Below are positions 7,326 through 15,501 of a stretch of DNA of 34,767 bases, one piece after another. The stretch's first letter is position 1; the number at the start of each line of letters is the position of its first letter. The notes under the pieces are model-generated. The model did no database searches. It was given only the letters and a program-made list of their open reading frames with translations, and was not told where the DNA came from. A program made the position numbers and the translations under genes. Source of the DNA: Gammaproteobacteria bacterium (GTDB lineage: Bacteria; Pseudomonadota; Gammaproteobacteria; HK1); the NCBI GenBank assembly GCA_022826505.1, contig JAJDUQ010000210.1, forward strand, positions 1 to 34,767, read 5' to 3'.

Positions 7326-7581
7326 CTGTCTCGGTGTCCAGCGCCCGACGATGACATTTCAGGAGCGGTATCGTCCGCGCTGGTTTCTCCGATCATCCGG
7401 CTCGGCTTCAATCATCAGGAACTCCGGGGCGGTCGCCACGCGCGGCCGCTCGGCGATTTGCAGGGTCCCTTGTACACCGTCACGGCCTGTTTTCCCGAGG
7501 CATACATCGAATGGGTGTGCCTCGAAAACGGAATCCCGCGGATCATGTGCGACGCCTGTCGGCATCTTTCGAGAAGATTGC

Positions 7582-9828
7582 CTAAACAGAAACCCGGCTC
7601 CCCGCACCCAGCATCTCCTCTGCGCACGAACGGAACGCCGCCTCCGACGCCATCTTGATCTGCGCGCTCAGCGGCAGCCTCCCGTTGCCGTTCGAGGTGC
7701 CGGTGCGCTGCACGCGAGTGCCGTTCGACTGAAGCTCCCCCGTGACCTCGATGCCGCCTCCGTTGCGGTGGTGGCGCTGCACGTCGAAGCTCCAGTCGCC
7801 ACCGAGCCGCTCGTTGAGCCGCGCCACCAGATCCTCGACCGAGGGCGAGCCAGCGCGTGATGCGATCGGGGATGGAGGTACTCGCCGCACGGTGGAGCGG
7901 TCGGCCGGGTCCGACGATCCGACTGGCCCGGTTGGCCTGAGTCCTCCCGAGCCAGTGGCGGCCGTTCGGTCCGCGGTACCTGCCGCCGAGGCCGCTCGCG
8001 CGGTACGGGGCGCGCCATCTCCACGCCGGTCAATCCTCGCAGGGCTCGAATCCCCCCGCCGCGGATCGGCCCGCATCCGCGAGCGCAACGCTTCGGTCGC
8101 CCCCGTGTCCACGGTCTCCGTATCGAGGTCCAACACCACCCCGTACGCCTCCCGCGCGTGCTCCACCGTGCAGAAGTCGTCGAGCACGTCCTCCAGCACC
8201 TTCTCCGCCGGGCGTTCCAACGGGTCGCCGTACCCGCCCCCGCACGGGCCGTAGAACGCCATCACGTCGCCCTCCGACACCCGCAACCCCGCGAACTTCG
8301 CCGGCATGTCGGTGATGTCGTCCGGTCGCGCCGCGTTGTAGATCTCCACCGCCCCGCACTGCCCCTCGCCGCCGCCGAAGATGCCCCACGGCACGTCCTC
8401 GTGGCGGTCGCACTCGTGGGTGATGAACCCGTCGGTGAGGATGCGCTGCTTCTTCACCACCCCGATACCGCCGCGGAACCGGCCCGCGCCCGGCATCACG
8501 TCGTCGCGCAGCTCGTAGCGGTCGCAGATCATCGGCAGATGCACTGCGAGGTCCTCCAGCGGGTTGTTGCGGGTGTTCGCCATCAGGCTGTCGATGCTGT
8601 CGGGGCCGTCCGAGGCGGGACGCCCTCCGTAAGAACCTTCGTTCACCTCCAGGAACACCCAGTACTCGCCGTCCGGCTTCACGCCGGAGTAGGCGGCGAA
8701 CGAAAGGGTCGCGGAGCTGCCGGCGATGATGTCGTTCGGCAGCACCGGCGCGAGCGCCTTGTAGATGAGGTCGATCACGCGGTTGATTTGCGAGAAGCGT
8801 GCCTCGGCCGCGGCCGGGAAGTTGGGGTTGAAGATGGAGCCCTTCGGGGCGACCACGTCGATGGGCCGGAACGAGCCCTGGTTCGACGGCACCTTGATCT
8901 CGCTCGTCTCGGCATCGAGCAGCAGCGAGCGGATGGCGCAGAAGCACGCCACCTTGGTCGAGCCCTCGACCGGCACGTTGAATCCGGTCTCGACCTGGTC
9001 GGCGGAGCCGGTCAGGTCGATCTCGATGCCGTCGCCCTTCACCCGCACGCAGACCTTGATCGGCAGGCGCACGTCGCGGTTCCGTCCGTCGTCGTCGAGG
9101 AAGCCCTCGGCGCGGTACTCCCCGTCCGGGATCTCGGCGATGCGCTGGCGCAGCACCCGCTCGGTGTAGTCCATGAGCTGATGGGTCGCGGTGAGCACGG
9201 TGTCCATCCCGTAGCGCTCCAGCAGCTCGTTGAAGCGGCGCACCCCGAGCCGGGCGGAGGCGATCTGGGCGTCCAGATCATCCTGGAGCTGGCGCGCGGC
9301 GCGGCTGTTGCGCCGGATGTACTCCCACAACGCCTCGTTGCGCACGCCCTTTTCGTAGAGCTTGGTGCCCGCGAACAGCATGCCCTCGGCGTACACGTCG
9401 GGGATGTCGATGATGAGCCCCGGGGTCGCCGCCCCGATGTCGAGGTGGTGGGCGGTGTTGGCGGAGTACGCCACCAGTTGCCCCTTGTGGAATACCGGAA
9501 TGACGATGGCGATGTCCGGGGAGTGGCTCGATCCGTAGTAGGGGTGGTTGTGGATGACCACGTCGCCATCGTTCCACTTCCCGCCCTGGAGGCTCTCCTG
9601 GATGCCGGCGAGGTAGCCGGGCAGCGAGCCGATGTGCAGCGGGGTCGATTCGGATTCGCACAGCGTGTTGAAGTCGGTGTCGAACAGCCCCGCTCCGAGA
9701 TCCTGCGACTCGCGGATGATTGAGGAGAACGACATCCGGTACAGGATGTGCCCCATCTCCTCGGCGATGGTGTCCAGGGCGCCGCTGATGACCTGCAGCG
9801 TGATCGGGTCGAGCTCTTGTTGGGTCAT
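7582..9828 (-). CDS. hyuB: HyuB-type hydantoinase/oxoprolinase subunit B with extra C-terminal domain
   Basis: A 748-residue protein. Residues ~1-580 are a complete Hydantoinase_B module: LDPITLQVISGALDTIAEEMG, RESQDLGAGLFD, HNHPYYGSSHSPDIAIVIPVF, AHHLDIGAATPG, PNDIIAGSSATLSFAAYSG and FYGPCGGGYGDPLERP. It normally pairs with subunit A for ATP-dependent opening of hydantoin or 5-oxoproline rings, or for related carboxylations. Family members are usually ~520-590 residues. Here a Pro/Ser/Arg-rich linker (~597-662) leads to an extra domain (~663-748) containing ARLNERLGGDWSFDV and a helical end with RSCAEEMLG. That domain resembles the small protein encoded at 12850-13398. hyuA lies upstream on the same strand, but 344 nt separate them, so co-transcription is likely and translational coupling is not. 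Confidence 0.92.
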   Translation of the reverse strand: MTQQELDPITLQVISGALDTIAEEMGHILYRMSFSSIIRESQDLGAGLFDTDFNTLCESESTPLHIGSLPGYLAGIQESLQGGKWNDGDVVIHNHPYYGSSHSPDIAIVIPVFHKGQLVAYSANTAHHLDIGAATPGLIIDIPDVYAEGMLFAGTKLYEKGVRNEALWEYIRRNSRAARQLQDDLDAQIASARLGVRRFNELLERYGMDTVLTATHQLMDYTERVLRQRIAEIPDGEYRAEGFLDDDGRNRDVRLPIKVCVRVKGDGIEIDLTGSADQVETGFNVPVEGSTKVACFCAIRSLLLDAETSEIKVPSNQGSFRPIDVVAPKGSIFNPNFPAAAEARFSQINRVIDLIYKALAPVLPNDIIAGSSATLSFAAYSGVKPDGEYWVFLEVNEGSYGGRPASDGPDSIDSLMANTRNNPLEDLAVHLPMICDRYELRDDVMPGAGRFRGGIGVVKKQRILTDGFITHECDRHEDVPWGIFGGGEGQCGAVEIYNAARPDDITDMPAKFAGLRVSEGDVMAFYGPCGGGYGDPLERPAEKVLEDVLDDFCTVEHAREAYGVVLDLDTETVDTGATEALRSRMRADPRRGDSSPARIDRRGDGAPRTARAASAAGTADRTAATGSGGLRPTGPVGSSDPADRSTVRRVPPSPIASRAGSPSVEDLVARLNERLGGDWSFDVQRHHRNGGGIEVTGELQSNGTRVQRTGTSNGNGRLPLSAQIKMASEAAFRSCAEEMLGAGSRVSV

Positions 9829-9972
9829 GGTCGATACTCCTGGGCTGGATTTCTCATACGGCCGTCATCCGCGCGGTCGCGCCAGATGTCGGCGATGCCC
9901 TTCTGCGCGGGCGGCCCGCCCGGGCCGGAGGCCGGCAATGGACGACACGCCGAAGGTCCGCCCTTGTCCATG

Positions 9973-9996
9973 CAGGCAAAGATGCCCGCACTCCCG
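9973..9996. repeat. Dispersed palindromic repeat, copy 1 (imperfect)
   Basis: CAGGCAAAGATGCCCGCACTCCC is a diverged copy of the element at 10092-10116. Both carry an inverted GCGGGCA/TGCCCGC core followed by a CTCCC tail. It lies in the 344-nt gap between hyuA and hyuB. Confidence 0.6.
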
Positions 9997-10074
9997 GGGG
10001 GTGCGCCGGACGGTGTGCACACGGGCTCGGGGCGTGGGCTCGAACCGCGTGGACGCTCTTTCGGTGGGAGCTCG

Positions 10075-10089
10075 CGGGCCTTCGGCCCG
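10075..10089. repeat. Short perfect hairpin CGGGCC-TTC-GGCCCG
   Basis: A six-base-pair GC stem with a three-base loop lies three bases before repeat copy 2. It has no U-tract on either side, so it is unlikely to be an intrinsic terminator. It may be part of the same mobile palindromic unit or an mRNA structure between hyuA and hyuB. The rest of the 9829-10172 gap holds only these repeats. Confidence 0.5.
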
Positions 10090-10091
10090 TT

Positions 10092-10116
10092 GCGGGCAAG
10101 ATGCCCGCGCTCCCAG
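10092..10116. repeat. Dispersed palindromic repeat, copy 2
   Basis: The core GCGGGCAAGATGCCCGC is a perfect 7-bp inverted repeat around AGA, followed by GCTCCCAGG. Copies of similar GCGGGCA-type palindromes are scattered in many GC-rich bacterial genomes. The GCGCTCCCAGGA tail recurs at about 28795 between drmB and drmC. Confidence 0.65.
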
Positions 10117-10172
10117 GAAGGGCACCCCACGCCTTGTCGGTCCGAGGCGCGACCTCGCCGGTGTTCATCGTC

Positions 10173-12248
10173 TCAGGCACCGCGCCGGATGAGAAGATTC
10201 CCGTGCGCCGAGACCTCGCAGAGGTACGCGGGCGGCTCGAGAATCGTCGAATTGTGCTGGATGAGGACCGCGGGACCGGTGATGCGGTGCCCGGCCTTGA
10301 GCTGCAGGCGGTCGTAGCGCGGCGTGTCCACGGTCTGGCCGTCGTCGAAGGTGGTCGGCCGGGAGTAGAGGAAGGCGTTGTCGATGCCGGCTCCGTTCGC
10401 GCGTTCGATGCGGGCGACTTCCAGCGGCTTCACCTTCTCGGTGCCGATGACCCGCACCGTGATCAGCTCCACCTCCCCGTCGTCGAACGCGTAGCCGTAG
10501 TCGAGGCGATGCTGTGCGTGGAAGTTCTCGACGATTCGTTTCACCACCGCCGAAGTAACCTCGCCCTCCGGGATGTCGGCGCGCAGCTCGAAGCCCTGGC
10601 CGTGGTAGCGGCACTCCGCGAACCGCTGGTATCCCTGCCGCTCCGGCGGCACGCCGTCGTTTTCCAGATCGCGACGGCATTCCGCCGCCATCTCCGAGAC
10701 GAGCGCGTCGATGCGGCGCACGCTCTCCGCATCGACCTTCGTGAGCGATGTGATGAGCGAGCGCGCGTGCTCGTACTGCATGTCGGTCTCGAGCAGGCCC
10801 ATCGCAGCGGTGATCCCGGGCGCCACCGGCACGATGACGTCGCGTGCCGCGACCGCCTCGGCCAGCGCCACTCCGTGCAGCGGCCCCGCGCCCCCGAACG
10901 GCACCAGGGAGAACTCCCGTGGGTCGACACCGCGGGCGACCGAGTTGGAGCGGATCGCGAGCGCCATGTTGGAGTTGATCACGCGGATGATGCCGAGCGC
11001 CGCATCCTTGACCGAGAGGTTCAGTTTCCTGGCGATCTTCGCTTCGATGGCCCGATCGGCAAGCGAGGGGTCGACCGGCAGATCGCCGCCGAGCAGCTTG
11101 TCCGCGTCCATCCGGCCGAGCGCGACCTGGGCGTCGGTCACCGTCGGCTCCTCGCCCCCCTTGCCGTAGCAGGCGGGACCCGGGTCGGCACCGGCCGAGC
11201 GGGGACCGACGTGAAAGCCGCCCGCCGGATCGATGTGGGCGATGGAGCCGCCGCCGGCACCGATGGTGACGAGGTCGATCATCGGGACCAGGATGGGGTG
11301 GCCGCTCACGTAGGAATCGCGCGGATTCATGATCTTGATCCGCCCGTCGGGGATGGTGCTGATGTCGGCCGAGGTGCCGCCGATGTCCACCGTGATGAGA
11401 TTTCGGCTCTCGCAGAGCAGCCCTTCGGAGCGCCCCCCGATGACACCACCGGCCGGACCCGACATCAGGATGCTGACCGCTCGCTTCGAGCATGCCTCCA
11501 CCGTCGAGATGCCCCCGTTCGACTGGATGAGGCGCAGATTCGCCTGGAACCCGTTGCCTGCGAGCTTGCTCTGCAGATTGTGAAGGTAGGTCGTCGTCTG
11601 CGGACCGATGAACGCATTCATCGCCGCGGTGGAGAAGCGCTCGAACTCTCGGATGACGTTCGCGACGTCCGCGGAGCAGCAGACGTAGGCGCCGGGCATC
11701 TCGCGCTCCACGATGGCCTTCGCCTGGCGTTCGTGGGCATCGTTGACGAACGAGAACAGGAACCCGATCACCACCGACTTGATGCCCCGGCGCTTGAACA
11801 CCGCAATGGCGTCGAGCACCTCGTTCTCGGCCAGCGGTGTCTCCACCCGCCCGTCCGGGGGCAGGATCCGTTCCGTGATGGGGATGCGGTTGCGGCGCTT
11901 GACCAGTGGGCGGTTCTGCCACGGTACCTCGAAGTGGAGCGAGAAGTTGTGCGGGCGCTTGTGGCGGCCGATGTGCAGGATGTCGCGGAAGTTGCGCGTG
12001 GTGAGCATCCCCACCTCGGCGCCGTTGTGCTCGATGGTGATGTTGGTGGCGACGGTGGTGCCGTGGACGATGAGGTCGATGTCACCGGGCCGCACCCGGG
12101 CCATCTCGCACAGCTCGCTCAGGCCCCGCAGCACCCCTTCCGACTGATCGTGCGGCGTGCTCGCCACCTTGTGGACGTGCATCCCGCGCTCGGACTCCAG
12201 CACGAGATCCGTGTTGGTGCCTCCGACGTCTACTCCGACTCGCGCCAT
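10173..12248 (-). CDS. hyuA: HyuA-type hydantoinase/oxoprolinase subunit A
   Basis: A complete 691-residue protein of the ASKHA ATPase superfamily. The N-terminal Hydant_A_N nucleotide loop is GVDVGGTNTDLVL. The core has HGTTVATNITIEHNGAEVGMLTT, SGPAGGVIGG, TVDIGGTSADIS, DLVTIGAGGGSIAHID and a C-terminal PFGGAGPLHGVALAE. Subunit A binds ATP and activates the substrate; subunit B completes ring opening. Close families include N-methylhydantoinase, 5-oxoprolinase-like and acetone/acetophenone carboxylase alpha chains, and sequence alone does not separate them. The nearby N-carbamoylsarcosine-amidase-like gene favours the hydantoin interpretation. The start ATG is the first residue of the conserved fold. 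Confidence 0.93.
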   Translation of the reverse strand: MARVGVDVGGTNTDLVLESERGMHVHKVASTPHDQSEGVLRGLSELCEMARVRPGDIDLIVHGTTVATNITIEHNGAEVGMLTTRNFRDILHIGRHKRPHNFSLHFEVPWQNRPLVKRRNRIPITERILPPDGRVETPLAENEVLDAIAVFKRRGIKSVVIGFLFSFVNDAHERQAKAIVEREMPGAYVCCSADVANVIREFERFSTAAMNAFIGPQTTTYLHNLQSKLAGNGFQANLRLIQSNGGISTVEACSKRAVSILMSGPAGGVIGGRSEGLLCESRNLITVDIGGTSADISTIPDGRIKIMNPRDSYVSGHPILVPMIDLVTIGAGGGSIAHIDPAGGFHVGPRSAGADPGPACYGKGGEEPTVTDAQVALGRMDADKLLGGDLPVDPSLADRAIEAKIARKLNLSVKDAALGIIRVINSNMALAIRSNSVARGVDPREFSLVPFGGAGPLHGVALAEAVAARDVIVPVAPGITAAMGLLETDMQYEHARSLITSLTKVDAESVRRIDALVSEMAAECRRDLENDGVPPERQGYQRFAECRYHGQGFELRADIPEGEVTSAVVKRIVENFHAQHRLDYGYAFDDGEVELITVRVIGTEKVKPLEVARIERANGAGIDNAFLYSRPTTFDDGQTVDTPRYDRLQLKAGHRITGPAVLIQHNSTILEPPAYLCEVSAHGNLLIRRGA

Positions 12249-12309
12249 GGGTCCGCCGTGCTCCGTCTGTTCAGGGGTCGCCGCCGTTCAACGCGATTGC
12301 AGCTCGAAT

Positions 12310-12573
12310 CTACTCGTAGTGAGTCCACAGGCGCAGAACCTTCACCGCTCTTTCGTCCTCGATCACCTGGTAGACCAGTCGGTGCTGTGTGTTGATTCTC
12401 CGGGAATATGTGCCGGTCAAGTCACCAGTCAGCTTCTCGTACGGCGGCGGGTTCCGGTATGGATTGTCCCGAATGATGTCCAGCAGCCGTTCGGCTCTTT
12501 CCTTCAATCCGGCGGAAGCCAGCTTTCTCGCGTCCTTTCTTGCCTGTCGGGTGAAGTACAGATTCCATGTCAC
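12310..12573 (-). CDS. yoeB: YoeB/Txe-family toxin
   Basis: An 87-residue ribosome-dependent mRNA interferase. It aligns over its whole length with YoeB: MTWNLYFTRQARKDARKLASAGL, NPYRNPPPYEKLTGDLTGTYSRRIN, HRLVYQV and the C-terminal catalytic LRLWTHYE (the His near the end). The ATG overlaps the antitoxin stop by 4 nt (ATGA). It appears intact. The pair lies between two members of the hydantoinase cluster. Confidence 0.93.
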   Translation of the reverse strand: MTWNLYFTRQARKDARKLASAGLKERAERLLDIIRDNPYRNPPPYEKLTGDLTGTYSRRINTQHRLVYQVIEDERAVKVLRLWTHYE

Positions 12574-12812
12574 CAGTCCAGCTCTCTCGCGCAGTCTTCG
12601 AGACTCGACTCCATTCCTTCGCGTATTGATTCACGCATGCCGGGAATGGAGAGCAGATGAAGCGTCTCATTGATTGCATTCCAGTCTTCTTCAGCAAGCA
12701 GCACGGCATTTCCGCGCTTCCCCGTGATCATGATTGGCTGATGCGTCTGCGCCGCCTCGTCGATCAGGCTGTGCAGCCTGGAAACGGCTTCCGTTGCGTC
12801 GAGTGTAGTCAT
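12570..12812 (-). CDS. yefM: YefM/Phd-family antitoxin
   Basis: An 80-residue antitoxin. The start MTTLDATEAVSRLHSLIDEA, then HQPIMITGKRGNAVLLAEEDWNAINETLHLL, is the canonical Phd/YefM DNA-binding fold. The acidic C-terminal tail (GMESSLEDCARELDW) would wrap the YoeB toxin. I set the start at the ATG at 12812, where the family begins; in-frame sequence further upstream is the antisense of other DNA. The dimer normally represses its own promoter, expected in the ~37 nt before 12850. Confidence 0.92.
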   Translation of the reverse strand: MTTLDATEAVSRLHSLIDEAAQTHQPIMITGKRGNAVLLAEEDWNAINETLHLLSIPGMRESIREGMESSLEDCARELDW

Positions 12813-12849
12813 GGAAAGCCTCCGTCGACTCCATTCGAATTGCACTGCA

Positions 12850-13398
12850 TCAGAACAGCCGCGCACAGGCAGCGAGTGCAGATTCGATCGCCTGACGCTC
12901 GGCCTCGCGCTCGGCCCGGATCGGATCGCGCCTCTCGGCACCGGCACCTGCGCCCAGGGTGAAACGCAGGCTCCCTGTCGTGCCAGACGTTCCCGACACA
13001 CCGCCGCGTCCGGCGCCGGACAGCGAAGCGGACCCGTGCCAGGTGCGGCTCACGCCGCGGGCGGGCGCGGTCACCCGGCACCGCACGACCAGCTCGTCGC
13101 CTTCGCGGGTCCGATCCAGGACCTCGTAGCGCCAGCCCGGCCCGAGCCTGTCGTCGAGCACGCGCTCCGCCGGCGAGCGGGACGCGAGCGGTGACTCGGA
13201 CACTCGGCTCGGTCGAGCGGAAAGGCCCTGCGACGTGCTGCTTGGCGCAACCGGCGCGGAGGAACTTGTGGACGTTCGGGAAGTCGGCGAGAACACCGGC
13301 GCGCCCGACCCGCCCGACAGTGCGTCCAGTTCGCGTCGGCTGCGTTCGAGCAACTCGTCGAACGTGGAAGAGAAGCCGGTCAGTCGATCGGAGGACAT
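12850..13398 (-). CDS. Small protein with novel domain shared with the HyuB C-terminus
   Basis: A 182-residue soluble protein. Residues 1-30 form an amphipathic helix (STFDELLERSRRELDAL). Residues ~31-80 are Ser/Pro/Thr-rich linker. Residues ~81-182 contain AERVLDDRLGPGWRYEVLDRTREGDELVV and end in a helix with ERQAIESALAACARLF. The domain pattern (R-L-G-x2-W-x-[YF]-x-V, a G-x2-[IL]-x-V strand and an A-x-C-A terminal helix) matches the C-terminal extension of HyuB encoded 3 kb downstream. The strand pattern loosely recalls Rad52/Rad22-type WxYEV segments, but I do not claim homology. The gene starts 9 nt after the fused oxidoreductase-hydrolase stop, so it belongs to that operon. Function unknown. 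Confidence 0.75.
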   Translation of the reverse strand: MSSDRLTGFSSTFDELLERSRRELDALSGGSGAPVFSPTSRTSTSSSAPVAPSSTSQGLSARPSRVSESPLASRSPAERVLDDRLGPGWRYEVLDRTREGDELVVRCRVTAPARGVSRTWHGSASLSGAGRGGVSGTSGTTGSLRFTLGAGAGAERRDPIRAEREAERQAIESALAACARLF

Positions 13399-13407
13399 GG
13401 CGGTCTC

Positions 13408-15309
13408 CTATCGCGCCGGGGCGCGGTTCCACCAGCGCTGGAACTCGTCGTCCGCGGTGGTTCCGAGCCCGCCGCTGGAGCCCAGCCCGCGCAAGTATTC
13501 GAGGACCTCGTTCGACGAGACCACGTCGCCGTACTTGGCGTCGATGTCGAACAGGTTCACCTCGTGGGGCGCCTGCGCCCGGTCGCCGACCGCGTCGCGC
13601 ACCACCACGGTGTGGAATCCGTGCTGCATGGAGTCGATGGCGGATGCGCGGATGCACCCGCTCGTGGTGGCACCGACGATGACCACGGTGTCGACTCCAA
13701 GTCCCCGGAGCTCCATGTCCAGCCGGGTGTCGAAGAAGGCGCTCGCATACTTCTTCAGCACCACCTGCTCGGAAGGCCGCGGGCGGATGCGGTCGTCGAC
13801 CCGCACCCAGTCGCTTCCCTTGACGAGGATCGAAAGTGCGGGAACCTTCGAGACGAACCGGCCGGCGTCGCGCAGGTGAGGCTCGTAGGCGACGGTGGTG
13901 TAGAAGACCGGGAGCGCCCGGGATCGGAACTCGTCCAGCAGCTTCGCCGTCACCGCCAGCTCGGCGCCGTAGTCGCCGCCGAGCCCGGTCCCCGGGTTGG
14001 TGAAGCCCTTGATGAAGTCGACGACCAGGAATGCGGGGCGCGTGCCGTAGCCGGACCGGGCCGAGAATCCCTTGCGCTCGTACTCGGCACTGGTCGAGGA
14101 CTGCCAGTGGCCCGGCTTGCGTCCGTTGCCGCTCGACGTCGCGCTCGATCTGGGGCGCCGCCACGGCTCGTTGCTCCCGCGCCTGCCGCCGGTGCCCTGT
14201 CCGTCGCCCGACGGCTCTGCGAGTGACGAGCGAACCGCTCCGCCTGCCATTCCCGGCCGGGTCGCGGCCGTCCCGGCCGGCGAATGCGGCGCCCGGACCG
14301 CCGCCGTCCCCGTGAGCACGGGCAGGACCGAGCGCCCGTAGGCGTCGAGGGTTTCGTCCTCGGCATCGTGCATGAGGTAGACGGCGAAGTGGTCGGTACC
14401 TGCATCGCGCAACGTGGAGAGCTTCGCGATGTGGTCCTCCACCCGGCCGAGCACGCAGAAGCGGTCGACGATTTCGTCGGGAACGAAGTCGGTCGAGGGA
14501 TTGCCGGTGCGGCCGTGGTGGGAATAGTCGTAGTCCGCGCGGTCCTTGATGTAGTCGGAGAGCGCCTTGGGCACCCTGGATGAATCCTCGCCGTAACGCT
14601 TGACCAGGTCGGCCACGTGGTTGCCGACCATGCCCCCGAACCAGCGCAACTGCTCGCGCTGATGGGCGATGTCGTCGCCCACGTAGGCCGGTGCGACCAC
14701 GCAGGTGGCGACCGAGTCGGGCGCACGGCCCTGCCTGGCGGCGGCGTCCATGACCGCGGCTCGGGTCCATTCCAGGATCTGGGGGTCGGCGAGCTGAAGC
14801 ACGAAGCCGTCGGCGTGGCGGCCGATGGTGTCGAGGGCGCGGGGGCCGTAGCCGGCGCCCCACATGGGAAGGTCCCAGCCCTGCTCGAGCCACGGAAACC
14901 GCAGCTCGGTCCCGTGGTAGTCCACCGTCTCGCCCGCCACCAGACCCTTGACGATCCGCATCGCCTCCGCCATTTCGGCCAGCTTCCGGGGCTTGCGCCC
15001 GATCACGCGCAGCGCGGAGTCGCCGCGGCCGATTCCGCAGATGGTGCGTGGGCCGTACGCATCGTTCAGCGTCGCGAAGGTCGAGGCGAGCAACGTCCAG
15101 TCGCGCGTGCCCGGATTGGTGACCATCGGGCCGACGATGATCCGCTCGGTCTCGGCCAGGATGCGGGCGAGAATGACGAACGGCTCCTGCCACAGCACGT
15201 GCGAGTCGAACACCCACACGTGGGTGAAGCCGTTCGCCTCGGCCCGCCTGGCCAGCTCGACCACGCGCCGGGCCGGAGGATTGGTCTGCAGTACGACGCC
15301 GAAGTCCAT
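13408..15309 (-). CDS. Fusion of luciferase-like (F420/FMN) oxidoreductase and N-carbamoylsarcosine-amidase-like cysteine hydrolase
   Basis: One 633-residue frame holds two enzymes. Residues ~1-325 are an LLM-class TIM barrel: MDFGVVLQTNPPARRVVELA, THVWVFDSHVLWQEPFV, GRGDSALRVIGRKP and MWGAGYGPRALDTIGRHADG. Residues ~421-633 are an isochorismatase-fold amidohydrolase with the D-K-C triad in LVVDFIKGFTNPG, VVLKKYASAFFDT and GATTSGCIRASAIDSMQHGF, then HEVNLFDIDAKYGDV, as in N-carbamoylsarcosine amidase. A ~95-residue Gly/Ser/Arg/Pro linker joins them. The start is ATG 15309 with GGAG upstream. RutA/RutB is a comparable pair of folds but the sequences look unlike Rut proteins. The second domain suggests hydrolysis of an N-carbamoyl product of HyuA/HyuB; the role of the first is unclear. 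Confidence 0.88.
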   Translation of the reverse strand: MDFGVVLQTNPPARRVVELARRAEANGFTHVWVFDSHVLWQEPFVILARILAETERIIVGPMVTNPGTRDWTLLASTFATLNDAYGPRTICGIGRGDSALRVIGRKPRKLAEMAEAMRIVKGLVAGETVDYHGTELRFPWLEQGWDLPMWGAGYGPRALDTIGRHADGFVLQLADPQILEWTRAAVMDAAARQGRAPDSVATCVVAPAYVGDDIAHQREQLRWFGGMVGNHVADLVKRYGEDSSRVPKALSDYIKDRADYDYSHHGRTGNPSTDFVPDEIVDRFCVLGRVEDHIAKLSTLRDAGTDHFAVYLMHDAEDETLDAYGRSVLPVLTGTAAVRAPHSPAGTAATRPGMAGGAVRSSLAEPSGDGQGTGGRRGSNEPWRRPRSSATSSGNGRKPGHWQSSTSAEYERKGFSARSGYGTRPAFLVVDFIKGFTNPGTGLGGDYGAELAVTAKLLDEFRSRALPVFYTTVAYEPHLRDAGRFVSKVPALSILVKGSDWVRVDDRIRPRPSEQVVLKKYASAFFDTRLDMELRGLGVDTVVIVGATTSGCIRASAIDSMQHGFHTVVVRDAVGDRAQAPHEVNLFDIDAKYGDVVSSNEVLEYLRGLGSSGGLGTTADDEFQRWWNRAPAR

Positions 15310-15501
15310 CGGTCTCACTCCGTCATCCCGCGCCCCGACCCGAGCCCGTACATCTGGCCGCCGGGACGCGCCGCTCCACATCAGGCTGTCAGCGTATCAA
15401 GGCACGATGCCAGCCTCCACCGCAGGGATTGAAATTCCTTCCGGCGCTCGATTTACAAGCGAGGAGCGAGCGGCGTCCGCGCGGGTCGGCTGCGTCGAAC
15501 C

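Noticed and set aside
8158..9723. 521-codon open frame on the plus strand opposite hyuB
   Set aside because: It is the antisense of a clear HyuB, with no ribosome site or recognisable motif; long antisense frames are expected in GC-rich DNA.
10075..10089. Intrinsic terminator after hyuA
   Set aside because: A good GC hairpin, but no run of T follows on the minus strand; treated as a repeat/structure.
10101..12395. 764-codon plus-strand frame opposite hyuA
   Set aside because: Same reason: hyuA on the other strand has every family motif, and the plus frame is Arg/His/Asp-rich antisense sequence.
12809..15217. 802-codon minus-strand frame overlapping the fusion gene and the small protein
   Set aside because: Very Arg-rich, out of frame with both genes, which have recognisable domains and ribosome sites.
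13408..15309. RutA-RutB fusion (uracil degradation)
   Set aside because: Both folds fit, but the first domain looks like a different LLM subfamily and the second reads like N-carbamoylsarcosine amidase; no other rut genes are present.
15421..15441. CRISPR-repeat-like GGGATTGAAATTCC
   Set aside because: Only a single copy; no second repeat or spacer spacing nearby and no cas genes.
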